Shown: in pieces, positions 1 to 5,542 of the stretch
Numbering within the stretch: the stretch's first letter is position 1
How the letters are laid out: each line of letters begins with the position of its first letter
Origin: Dysgonomonas sp.
Lineage (GTDB): Bacteria > Bacteroidota > Bacteroidia > Bacteroidales > Dysgonomonadaceae
DNA length: 5,542 nt
Direction: 5' to 3'
Assembly (NCBI GenBank): GCA_030151105.1
Contig: JASLEN010000345.1
Coordinates: 1 to 5,542, forward strand
Made by a program: the position numbers and the translations under genes
The notes under the pieces: model-generated
Told to the model about the DNA's origin: nothing
The model's input: the letters and a program-made list of their open reading frames with translations, nothing else
Database searches by the model: none

Positions 1-32
1 AATGTATTCATTATTAAATGATATATAGTGTT

Positions 33-2798
33 TTAATGCGCCTCTAACCAATTTGCCCCTTTTCCGCAATCTGCTTGCAAAGGCACAGAAAGTTTATAAG
101 CATTTTCCATTTCTTCTATCACTATTTGCTGCACCTTGTCAAATTCAGAGGGGAGAACATCAAAGTTCAACTCATCATGTACCTGCATTATCATCTTAGA
201 TTGCAATTGTGCTTCTTCAAAACGTGAAAATATCCTATTCATCGCCACTTTAATGATGTCTGCGGCACTTCCTTGTATAGGAGCGTTAATGGCATTTCTC
301 TCAGCAAATCCTCGTACTGTAGCATTTCTAGAATTGATGTCTGGAAGATACCTTTTTCGTCCATATACAGTTTCCACAAAAGTTTGGTCTTGAGCTTTTT
401 GTATAGATTTATCCATGTATTCTTTCACATGCGAATAACTATCGAAATAACCATCTATAAGTTCTTTCGCTTCTCCTCTTGGTATATCTAGTCGTTGCGA
501 TAAACCAAATACTGAAATTCCATAAATAATACCAAAGTTTGCAGTTTTCGCTTTATTTCTCATATCCGAAGTCACATCTTCAATAGCTATTTTGTAGATT
601 TTGGCAGCCGTAGCAGCATGAATATCCGCCCCGCTATTGAATGCCTCTATCATATTAGGATCTTGGCTTAGATGTGCCATTATTCTCAATTCTATCTGCG
701 AATAGTCGGCAGAGAAAAAGATATTGCCTGCTTTGGGAATAAATGCCTTACGAATCTCTTTTCCTTGCTCGTCACGAATCGGTATATTTTGTAAGTTAGG
801 ATTGCTCGAACTCAATCGCCCTGTTGCTGTAACAGTTTGATTATACGAAGTATGTATTCTTCCATCTCTCTTCGAAATTAATTCGGGTAGAGCGTCAATA
901 TAGGTGCTCAGTAATTTTCGTAAACCTCTATAATCTAATATTTTATTTACAATAGGGTGAGCATCTTTGAGAGATACCAAAACCTCCTCACTAGTTACGT
1001 ATTGTCCAGTTTTAGTTTTCTTTGGCTTATCCACTATCTTCAATACATCAAATAGTACCTCTCCAATTTGCTTTGGCGAATTGATATTCACTTCCACAGT
1101 TGCCATGGTGTGTATTTCTTCCTCTAGCTTCACCAATTCTTCAGTTATTCTCTTCGAAGATTCAGCTAGTGCATCAGTATCTAATAACACTCCTGTAGAT
1201 TCCATATCGGCAAGTACATAGACAAGAGGAAGCTCTATTTCGTAGAATAGCTGTTCTAAACCTTCTTTTTTGATGGCTTGTTCTAAGATATTTTTGAGCT
1301 TCAAGGTGATGTCTGCATCCTCACAAGCATAGTCCACCACATCTTTTGGGGCTACGGTTGACATATTCTTTTGATTCTTTCCTTTTGAACCAATTAGCGT
1401 TTCAATTTCTATGGTCTTATAATTGAGCAGTGTTTCTGCCATATAATCCATATTGTGGCGCAATTCAGGATTGATCAAATAGTGCGCAATCATCGTGTCA
1501 AATAGCTGTCCTTTGACTTTAATATCGTATTTTTTGAGCACAATGATATCGTATTTAACGTTCTGTCCGACTTTCTCTATTTCTTTATTTTCGAAGAATG
1601 GTTTGAATAGCTGAATAACCTCCTTTGCCTTCTCAAAGTCTCTAGGAACAGAAACATAATATGCCTCTCCCTCCTTCCATGCAAAAGACATTCCTAACAC
1701 ATCTACTTCTGTTGGCTCCAAGCCAGTAGTTTCAGTATCAAAAGCAACAGACTTTTCATTGATAAGTTTTTCTACTAGCTCTTTTATAGATTCCTCAGTA
1801 TCAATAAATTTATAATTGTGTTCGATATCTGCTAGTGATTTCAAACCCGATTCTGTTGTTACAGCTTGCACTTCAGCATAGCCCGAAAATATGTCTCCTT
1901 GAATGGCCTCATGTGTTTTAGGAGTAGGCGAATTATTCTTGATGACTCTGTCTATCAAGGTTCTGAATTCTAGCTCATCGAATATCTCTGTCAGTTTTTC
2001 GTAATTGATATCCTCTCTCGTATATTCGTCTTTGTTGAATTCAATAGGCACATCAATCTTGATAGTTGCAAGAAACTTCGAGAATTTAATTTGTTCCTCA
2101 TTCTCTATTATCTTTTTGCCTAAAGCTCCTTTTATTTTCTCCTTGTTTTCAATTATTCCTTCTATCGAACCGTAGTCTTGTAGTAGTTTTACAGCCGTCT
2201 TAGGACCTACACCAGGACATCCAGGTATATTATCGGCTACATCTCCCATAAGTCCCAAATAATCGATCATTTGCATTGCCGAAGATAGGTCATATTTTTC
2301 TTTGATACCCTCTTCGTCCAATATCTCTAATGGGGCAAAACCAAGCTTGGGTCTATACATAAAAATCTTGTCTGATGTCAGCTGTCCATAGTCTTTGTCA
2401 GGTGTCATCATATATACTTCTATGCCTTTTTGCTCTGCTTTTTTGGCAATAGTGCCTATCACATCATCTGCTTCATAACCCATTACTTCTATCATTTTGA
2501 TATTATAGGCTTCGATGATAGATTTGATATAGGGTACAGACATTTTTATATCCTCTGGTGTAGCCTCACGCTGCGCTTTATATTCTTCGAAAGCCTCATG
2601 TCTGAATGTTGGCCCTGGAGGATCAAAGACAACAGCAATGTGTGTTGGCTCTTCTTTTTTCAAGAGTTCTTCAAGTGTATTTACAAAGCCAAACATAGCT
2701 GATGTGTTCATACCCTTTGAGTTAACTCTCGGATTCTTAATAAATGCGTAATATGATCGATATATTAATGCGTAAGCATCGAGCAGAAATAGTTTCAT
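33..2798 (-). CDS. polA: DNA polymerase I, complete, three-domain
   Basis: Family A DNA polymerase that fills gaps in repair and replaces RNA primers on Okazaki fragments. At 921 aa it is close to E. coli PolA (928 aa). The 5' nuclease domain (about 1-285) keeps its acidic metal ligands: D7, D59, E109/D111/D112, D134/D136, D186/D189, and a helix-hairpin-helix GCPGVGPK at 193-200. The proofreading domain (about 335-515) is intact: Exo I DTET (D354, E356), Exo II NVKYD (D417), Exo III YACED (Y490, D494). The polymerase domain has TGRLSS (659-664), motif A DYSQIELR (D698, E703), the O-helix with R747, K751, F755 and Y759, and motif C QVHDE (H874, D875). F755 matches the E. coli F762 position that favours dideoxynucleotide discrimination. 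The ATG at 2798 is chosen because MKLFLLDAYALIYRSYYAF matches the conserved N-terminus. No Shine-Dalgarno is seen upstream. It is divergent from the prenyl synthase gene. No clear terminator lies in the 32 bases after the stop. Identification is very secure. Confidence 0.98.
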   Translation of the reverse strand: MKLFLLDAYALIYRSYYAFIKNPRVNSKGMNTSAMFGFVNTLEELLKKEEPTHIAVVFDPPGPTFRHEAFEEYKAQREATPEDIKMSVPYIKSIIEAYNIKMIEVMGYEADDVIGTIAKKAEQKGIEVYMMTPDKDYGQLTSDKIFMYRPKLGFAPLEILDEEGIKEKYDLSSAMQMIDYLGLMGDVADNIPGCPGVGPKTAVKLLQDYGSIEGIIENKEKIKGALGKKIIENEEQIKFSKFLATIKIDVPIEFNKDEYTREDINYEKLTEIFDELEFRTLIDRVIKNNSPTPKTHEAIQGDIFSGYAEVQAVTTESGLKSLADIEHNYKFIDTEESIKELVEKLINEKSVAFDTETTGLEPTEVDVLGMSFAWKEGEAYYVSVPRDFEKAKEVIQLFKPFFENKEIEKVGQNVKYDIIVLKKYDIKVKGQLFDTMIAHYLINPELRHNMDYMAETLLNYKTIEIETLIGSKGKNQKNMSTVAPKDVVDYACEDADITLKLKNILEQAIKKEGLEQLFYEIELPLVYVLADMESTGVLLDTDALAESSKRITEELVKLEEEIHTMATVEVNINSPKQIGEVLFDVLKIVDKPKKTKTGQYVTSEEVLVSLKDAHPIVNKILDYRGLRKLLSTYIDALPELISKRDGRIHTSYNQTVTATGRLSSSNPNLQNIPIRDEQGKEIRKAFIPKAGNIFFSADYSQIELRIMAHLSQDPNMIEAFNSGADIHAATAAKIYKIAIEDVTSDMRNKAKTANFGIIYGISVFGLSQRLDIPRGEAKELIDGYFDSYSHVKEYMDKSIQKAQDQTFVETVYGRKRYLPDINSRNATVRGFAERNAINAPIQGSAADIIKVAMNRIFSRFEEAQLQSKMIMQVHDELNFDVLPSEFDKVQQIVIEEMENAYKLSVPLQADCGKGANWLEAH

Positions 2799-2851
2799 TT
2801 AGTTCAATTTTACGTGTAAATTTACTGAGGATTTTATGTCTTTTGATTTAT

Positions 2852-2892
2852 GTAGCAAGATAGCATCTTGACAAGATTTCATGCTACTTTTT
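2852..2892 (+). repeat. Cluster of overlapping inverted and direct repeats ending in a T-run
   Basis: CAAGAT occurs at 2856-2861 and 2872-2877, with its complement ATCTTG between them at 2865-2870. The central copy can therefore pair with either side: CAAGAT-AGC-ATCTTG gives a 6-bp hairpin, while ATCTTG-A-CAAGAT (2865-2877) is a 13-bp dyad of the kind a dimeric regulator could bind. TAGCA is also repeated (2853-2857 and 2861-2865), and both copies can pair with the single 3' arm ATGCTAC (2881-2887). That arm is followed at once by five T (2888-2892). Read as RNA on the plus strand it resembles a weak intrinsic terminator with alternative pairings; as DNA it could be an operator. The repeats are visible directly. 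Any function is inference, and stem strength is modest (6 bp, with a 14-base loop in one register). Confidence 0.5.
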
Positions 2893-2966
2893 AAATATAA
2901 CATAATATCAATAAATTAAATAATTGTAAAGTTATGAATAATTACTCTTATGAGCCGAATTATTCT

Positions 2967-2974
2967 TAAATTTG
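2967..2974 (+). promoter_or_regulatory. Candidate Bacteroidota -7 box for the prenyl synthase gene
   Basis: TAAATTTG matches the Bacteroidota -7 consensus TAnnTTTG exactly, and its last base lies 21 bases before the ATG at 2996. If used, transcription would start near 2979-2982 and leave a leader of roughly 15 bases. The expected -33 TTG is not seen at the usual spacing (TTAC at 2942-2945 is the nearest candidate), so this rests on one box in A/T-rich DNA. Confidence 0.4.
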
Positions 2975-2995
2975 TAATTCATACAATATATTGAC

Positions 2996-3967
2996 ATGGA
3001 GAAAAGGCTTTTTATAGCTAAACCTATTGCCGAAGAGCTGAAAGTATTTGAAGCTAATTTTGCTAATTCTGTTAGTAGCACTAATCAACGTATCCAAGAG
3101 ATCATTGATTATATGATGCGATCTGATGGAAAGAAGATTCGACCAATATTACTTCTACTTGCCGCTAAGGCATCTGGAAACATAAATGATGTAACATATA
3201 ACTCGGCTATCACTCTGGAGTTACTGCATACTGCATCGCTAATTCACGACGATGTAGTTGATGAGTCTTCGCTACGTAGAGGAAGACCATCATTGAATGC
3301 TGTGTACGATAACAAGGTGGCGGTATTGGCTGGAGATTATTACCTATCTACTGCTTTGGTGAAAAGTGTAATGACAGGTAATATCGAGATTATATCTATA
3401 ATATCAGATTTAGGTCGTCGTCTTGCCGAAGGGGAATTGAATCAACTATCTCTTGTCAAGGAGCTTATATTGGATGAAGCAGAGTATTTTGAGGTGATTA
3501 AGAAGAAAACAGCATCTCTTCTATCAGTATGTATGAAAGTAGGGGCTATTTCTACCAATGCTTCACGTGATGATATCAATATGTATGCTCAGTTAGGTGA
3601 AATCTTAGGTATGATTTTCCAAATGAGAGACGATATTTTTGACTATTATAGTGCAGAAGTTGGCAAGCCTACAGGCAACGATATCAGAGAAGGAAAAGTT
3701 ACACTTCCATTGCTTTATGCTCTCGAAACAGCTTCTGAAACAGAGAAAAAAGAGTATTCAAAAATTATATTTGATGCTGATTATACAGATGAAAATATTG
3801 ATAAATTAATTCAATTTGCCATTGCAAAGGGTGGGGTAGAGTACACTTACAATAAGATAGAAGAACATAGATTGAAGGCCGTTGCTATAATTGATACTGT
3901 GCAGAAAACAGATATTAAAGAGGCTCTACATGCCGTTGTTGATTATATAATCAATAGAGATCATTAA
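2996..3967 (+). CDS. ispB: Long-chain polyprenyl diphosphate synthase (IspB/octaprenyl-type)
   Basis: Cytoplasmic all-alpha trans-prenyltransferase that adds isopentenyl diphosphate units to an allylic primer. The 323 aa length is normal for the family. The first Asp-rich motif is DDVVD (85-89), followed by the RRGRP arginines (94-98). The second is DDIFD (212-216), followed by GKPTGND (223-229) and the REGKVTLP segment (231-238). Both metal-binding motifs are complete, so it should be active. The residues five and four positions before the first motif are small (A80, S81), as in long-chain enzymes, and this argues against a geranylgeranyl- or farnesyl-type product. In a Bacteroidota host the likely role is the menaquinone side chain; exact chain length cannot be read from sequence. 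The ATG at 2996 gives the typical short N-terminus. It has no Shine-Dalgarno, and a TAAATTTG promoter box lies just upstream. Transcription ends at the hairpin at 3989-4022. The symbol is by family; product length is inferred. Confidence 0.93.
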   Translation: MEKRLFIAKPIAEELKVFEANFANSVSSTNQRIQEIIDYMMRSDGKKIRPILLLLAAKASGNINDVTYNSAITLELLHTASLIHDDVVDESSLRRGRPSLNAVYDNKVAVLAGDYYLSTALVKSVMTGNIEIISIISDLGRRLAEGELNQLSLVKELILDEAEYFEVIKKKTASLLSVCMKVGAISTNASRDDINMYAQLGEILGMIFQMRDDIFDYYSAEVGKPTGNDIREGKVTLPLLYALETASETEKKEYSKIIFDADYTDENIDKLIQFAIAKGGVEYTYNKIEEHRLKAVAIIDTVQKTDIKEALHAVVDYIINRDH

Positions 3968-3988
3968 TCTTCATAGAGATATAAAATA

Positions 3989-4022
3989 AAAGAGCTACTT
4001 ACGACAATGTGAGTAGCTCTTT
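3989..4022. terminator. Bidirectional intrinsic terminator between convergent genes
   Basis: The arms at 3989-4002 and 4009-4022 form a 14-bp stem with a single T-G wobble and a 6-base loop GACAAT (4003-4008). On the plus strand the stem is followed by a T-rich tail (4021-4028, TTCTTTTT). On the minus strand it is followed by CTCTTTTATTTTAT. It lies 21 bases after the prenyl synthase stop and 22 bases past the deoC stop, so it can end transcription from both sides. Confidence 0.9.
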
Positions 4023-4044
4023 CTTTTTATTATTCTTTTATTTC

Positions 4045-4914
4045 TCACGCTTCAACAGCAGTTGCCAGATTTCCAGCCAAACTACTAGCTCCTATCCTAA
4101 ATAGCGTATTGTTTAGGTACTCTTCGCCAAGCATTTCTTTCACTATTGTATAGTATTTTACTGCATCTTGAGGAGTAGAAACTCCACCTGAAATTTTGAT
4201 TCCAGCCTTTTCGCCAGTCTCTTTAGTATATTGTTGTAGTGCATAGCAGATTGCATAAGCAGCCTCTGGAGTAGCACCTTGATATACTTTTCCTGTAGAT
4301 GTTTTGATAAAATCTGCACCCGAATAAAGCGATAGGATAGAGGTTTTAACCACATCCTCCAATGACTTCTGAGCACCTGTTTCTAAGATAACTTTCAAGT
4401 GTGCATCACGAATAGCTTCTTTCATTTCCTGCATGTCTTCACACATTTCTTGAATGTTTCCATCGTAATATTTTCCTAGATCTATTACAATATCAATCTC
4501 ATTTGCACCACTTGCTACTGCCAAAGCGCACTCAGCTACTTTCACCTCTATATATGTTTGAGCATGCGGAAATCCACCAGCTACAGATGCAATATTTACA
4601 TCGGCAGTCAATGATTCTTTCACCACTTCCACCATATTTGGATATACACAGATAGCCGCCACATTAGGCAGTTCGCTAGTTCCATCTTTCAAGTTTACAC
4701 CATTGTTCACAAAGTGATAGATGCTTTCTTTAGTGTCAGTAGTGTTTAATGAAGTCAAATCTATACATGAATAGATGGTCTTGTAAACCTCTTTATTCAT
4801 GTTTTCTTTTTCTTTTTCTGCTATTTTTGCGAGAGCAGCTTTCACTTCTGTTTCATTCAAGGCTGTGTTGTATTTTTTCAACACATCTTCGTATTTGTTA
4901 GGCTCGTTACTCAT
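4045..4914 (-). CDS. deoC: Deoxyribose-phosphate aldolase
   Basis: Class I aldolase that reversibly splits 2-deoxy-D-ribose 5-phosphate into glyceraldehyde 3-phosphate and acetaldehyde, the last step of deoxynucleoside breakdown. The TIM-barrel signatures are clear: IDLTSLN (51-57), AAICVYPN (86-93), NEIDIVID (138-145, with D141 at the position of E. coli D102), DFIKTSTGK (201-209, with K204 as the Schiff-base lysine), AGIKISGG (237-244, with K240 as the second catalytic lysine) and the phosphate-binding FRIGASSLAG (272-281). At 289 aa it is about 30 longer than E. coli DeoC, mainly because of a charged, helical N-terminal extension before residue 45. It ends in AVEA without the C-terminal tyrosine found in E. 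coli. The ATG at 4914 is four bases after the stop of the MazG-like gene, which supports both this start and co-transcription. A shorter start at M39 is possible but would remove the operon-like spacing. It is the last gene of its operon, ending at the shared terminator. Confidence 0.96.
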   Translation of the reverse strand: MSNEPNKYEDVLKKYNTALNETEVKAALAKIAEKEKENMNKEVYKTIYSCIDLTSLNTTDTKESIYHFVNNGVNLKDGTSELPNVAAICVYPNMVEVVKESLTADVNIASVAGGFPHAQTYIEVKVAECALAVASGANEIDIVIDLGKYYDGNIQEMCEDMQEMKEAIRDAHLKVILETGAQKSLEDVVKTSILSLYSGADFIKTSTGKVYQGATPEAAYAICYALQQYTKETGEKAGIKISGGVSTPQDAVKYYTIVKEMLGEEYLNNTLFRIGASSLAGNLATAVEA

Positions 4915-4918
4915 CTTG

Positions 4919-5245
4919 TTATTTCAATTTTTCGTTATTGATATGTCTATCTTTATCTCTTTTAGTCTTTTTCGCTAGGTTTCTTTCAAAGGCTTCTGTG
5001 AGGTTTACGCCTGTCTGGTTGGCAATGGCCATCAATACCCACATCACATCGCAAATTTCGTCTCCTAAATCCCCTTTTTTATCACTTTCTTTGAATGATT
5101 GTTCTCCGTAAGTTCTAGCCATCAATCTAGCCAATTCACCTACCTCTTCAGTTAGTATAGCCATGTTCGTCAATTCGTTGAAGTATCTTACTCCCACCGA
5201 TTTTATCCAGCTATCTACCTCTTGTTGAGCTTGCTCTATTGTCAT
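4919..5245 (-). CDS. MazG-like nucleotide pyrophosphohydrolase (single domain)
   Basis: Small all-alpha NTP pyrophosphatase of the MazG/dUTPase-like superfamily, which hydrolyses (d)NTPs to monophosphate and pyrophosphate and can clear non-canonical nucleotides. The 108 aa cover one MazG-type domain. The metal-binding signature is visible as E34-x-x-E37 (within EEVGE, 33-37) and E63-x-x-D66 (within DEICD, 62-66), separated by 25 residues, within the spacing usual for the family. A lysine/arginine-rich tail follows (KKTKRDKDR, 92-100). The ATG at 5245 sits 8 bases after an AAGGAG that overlaps the end of dtd, a strong reason for this start. It is 5 bases from dtd and 4 bases from deoC, so the three are almost certainly one transcript. 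Substrate preference cannot be told from sequence. It is much shorter than the two-domain E. coli MazG, so no gene symbol is given. Confidence 0.9.
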   Translation of the reverse strand: MTIEQAQQEVDSWIKSVGVRYFNELTNMAILTEEVGELARLMARTYGEQSFKESDKKGDLGDEICDVMWVLMAIANQTGVNLTEAFERNLAKKTKRDKDRHINNEKLK

Positions 5246-5250
5246 GTTTC

Positions 5251-5542
5251 TTACTCCTTATTTTGTGAATCAATAATAATCGTAACAGGACCATCATTTA
5301 TCAATTCTACTTTCATATCAGCTCCAAATTCACCTGTTCCAATCTCTTTCCCCAATGCATCTTTTACTCTAGCGCAAAACTGCTGATACATAGGTATTGA
5401 AACATCTGGTTTGGCTGCCTTTATATACGATGGTCTATTACCTTTCTTCGTTGATGCATGCAATGTAAACTGTGAAACAATAAGAATCTCTCCATCAATA
5501 TCCTTAACGGATTTATTCATCACACCATCTTCATCATCAAAG
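5251..5542 (-). CDS. dtd: D-aminoacyl-tRNA deacylase, partial (N-terminus beyond the window)
   Basis: Cytoplasmic proofreading enzyme that removes D-amino acids (and glycine mischarged on tRNA-Ala) from tRNA, protecting translation. The reading frame stays open to the right edge. The codons before the GTG-ATG at 5523-5518 read FDDEDGV, and the following MNKSV aligns with the KMNLNV region in the middle of the E. coli protein. The true start is therefore outside, and roughly the first 50 residues are missing. Family hallmarks seen are SQFTL, which lines the active site, the RPSY segment, and NDGPVT near the C-terminus, the Gly-cisPro motif that gives chiral selectivity. The C-terminal end DSQNKE is normal in length. 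The last codons include AAGGAG, which doubles as the ribosome binding site for the MazG-like gene. It is the most upstream operon gene visible; its promoter, if any, lies outside the window. Confidence 0.95.
   Translation of the reverse strand, partial: FDDEDGVMNKSVKDIDGEILIVSQFTLHASTKKGNRPSYIKAAKPDVSIPMYQQFCARVKDALGKEIGTGEFGADMKVELINDGPVTIIIDSQNKE
5254..5259 (-). promoter_or_regulatory. Shine-Dalgarno AAGGAG for the MazG-like gene
   Basis: AAGGAG reads leftward from 5259 to 5254, 8 bases before the ATG at 5245, and is formed by the last two sense codons (AAG GAG) of dtd. It is the clearest ribosome binding site in the window. The starts of polA, the prenyl synthase and deoC have no comparable sequence. 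Its position suggests translational coupling between dtd and the downstream gene. Confidence 0.65.

Larger units (their letters stand above)
2799..2995. other. Divergent intergenic region between polA and the prenyl synthase gene
   Basis: This 197-bp A/T-rich spacer must hold the start signals of both flanking genes, which are transcribed away from each other. On the plus strand a TAAATTTG box lies at 2967-2974. On the minus strand only imperfect -7 boxes are seen: TAAAATTG reading 2812 to 2805, and TAAATTTA reading 2824 to 2817. Neither has a convincing -33 TTG. The middle (2852-2892) carries overlapping direct and inverted repeats ending in a T-run, listed separately. An 11-codon ORF lies at 2836-2871. 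I see no tRNA or larger coding sequence. Confidence 0.8.

Noticed and set aside
8..21. Small inverted repeat TCATT-ATTA-AATGA after polA, as a possible terminator
   Set aside because: Only a 5-bp A/T stem with no T-run; too weak to call, and the window ends before more downstream sequence can be judged.
136..491. Two overlapping open frames on the plus strand opposite the C-terminal part of polA
   Set aside because: They are antisense to a fully conserved polymerase domain, have serine/cysteine-rich low-quality translations and no family signature.
967..1221. Plus-strand open frame of 84 codons inside polA
   Set aside because: Antisense shadow of polA; serine/threonine-rich translation with no recognisable domain.
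2430..2702. Plus-strand open frame of 90 codons opposite the 5' nuclease domain of polA
   Set aside because: Its hydrophobic, Phe/Tyr/Ile-rich translation comes from reading A/T-rich codons on the opposite strand; it has no convincing start signal or family match.
2805..2812. Minus-strand TAAAATTG as the polA promoter -7 box
   Set aside because: It has one mismatch to consensus and no -33 element at the right distance, and it would put the transcript start almost at the ATG. Not strong enough to list as a feature.
2868..2895. E. coli-type promoter: TTGACA at 2868-2873 with TTTAAA at 2890-2895
   Set aside because: The -35 match is perfect, but the -10 is poor and Bacteroidota primary sigma factors use TTTG / TAnnTTTG boxes instead. 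The TTGACA is also part of the repeat cluster.
4158..4376. Second minus-strand frame inside deoC
   Set aside because: It overlaps the catalytic core of DeoC in another frame, and its translation has no domain features.
5251..5523. Reading dtd as a complete 90-aa protein starting at the GTG at 5523
   Set aside because: The frame is open to the window edge and the upstream codons fit the family, so the start lies outside and the gene is partial.

Overview
The window looks like ordinary chromosomal housekeeping DNA from a Bacteroidota bacterium, most likely of the order Bacteroidales. The case rests on low G+C (roughly mid-30s percent by eye), a Bacteroidota-type -7 promoter box (TAnnTTTG) in front of the one rightward gene, A/T-rich start regions mostly lacking a Shine-Dalgarno sequence, and a gene order (dtd, MazG-like pyrophosphohydrolase, deoC, prenyl synthase, polA) that I recall from Bacteroides relatives but could not check here. 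Genus cannot be fixed from the sequence alone.

Layout. Bases 33-2798 (minus strand) encode a complete DNA polymerase I (921 aa) with all three catalytic domains intact: 5' nuclease, 3'-5' proofreading exonuclease and polymerase. A 197-bp divergent intergenic region (2799-2995) holds a candidate promoter for the rightward gene, a cluster of overlapping direct and inverted repeats, and an 11-codon potential leader ORF. Bases 2996-3967 (plus strand) encode a trans-prenyl diphosphate synthase of the long-chain type, expected to make the isoprenoid tail of menaquinone. A strong bidirectional hairpin terminator (3989-4022) separates it from a convergent, tightly packed minus-strand operon, transcribed in the order dtd (cut by the right window edge), a single-domain MazG-like nucleotide pyrophosphohydrolase, and deoC. 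The gaps in this operon are 5 and 4 bases.

How the genes relate. Three of the five act on nucleotides or DNA (PolA repair and Okazaki-fragment processing, MazG-like clean-up of nucleotides, DeoC recycling of deoxyribose 5-phosphate). Dtd removes D-amino acids from mischarged tRNA. A quality-control or salvage theme for the dtd-MazG-deoC operon is reasonable but is an inference. The prenyl synthase is functionally separate. All protein genes are explained by well-known families. I found no mobile element, CRISPR array, tRNA, rRNA, toxin-antitoxin or defence system. The only structure not explained by ordinary genes is the small repeat/dyad cluster in the divergent intergenic region, and the evidence that it has a function is modest.
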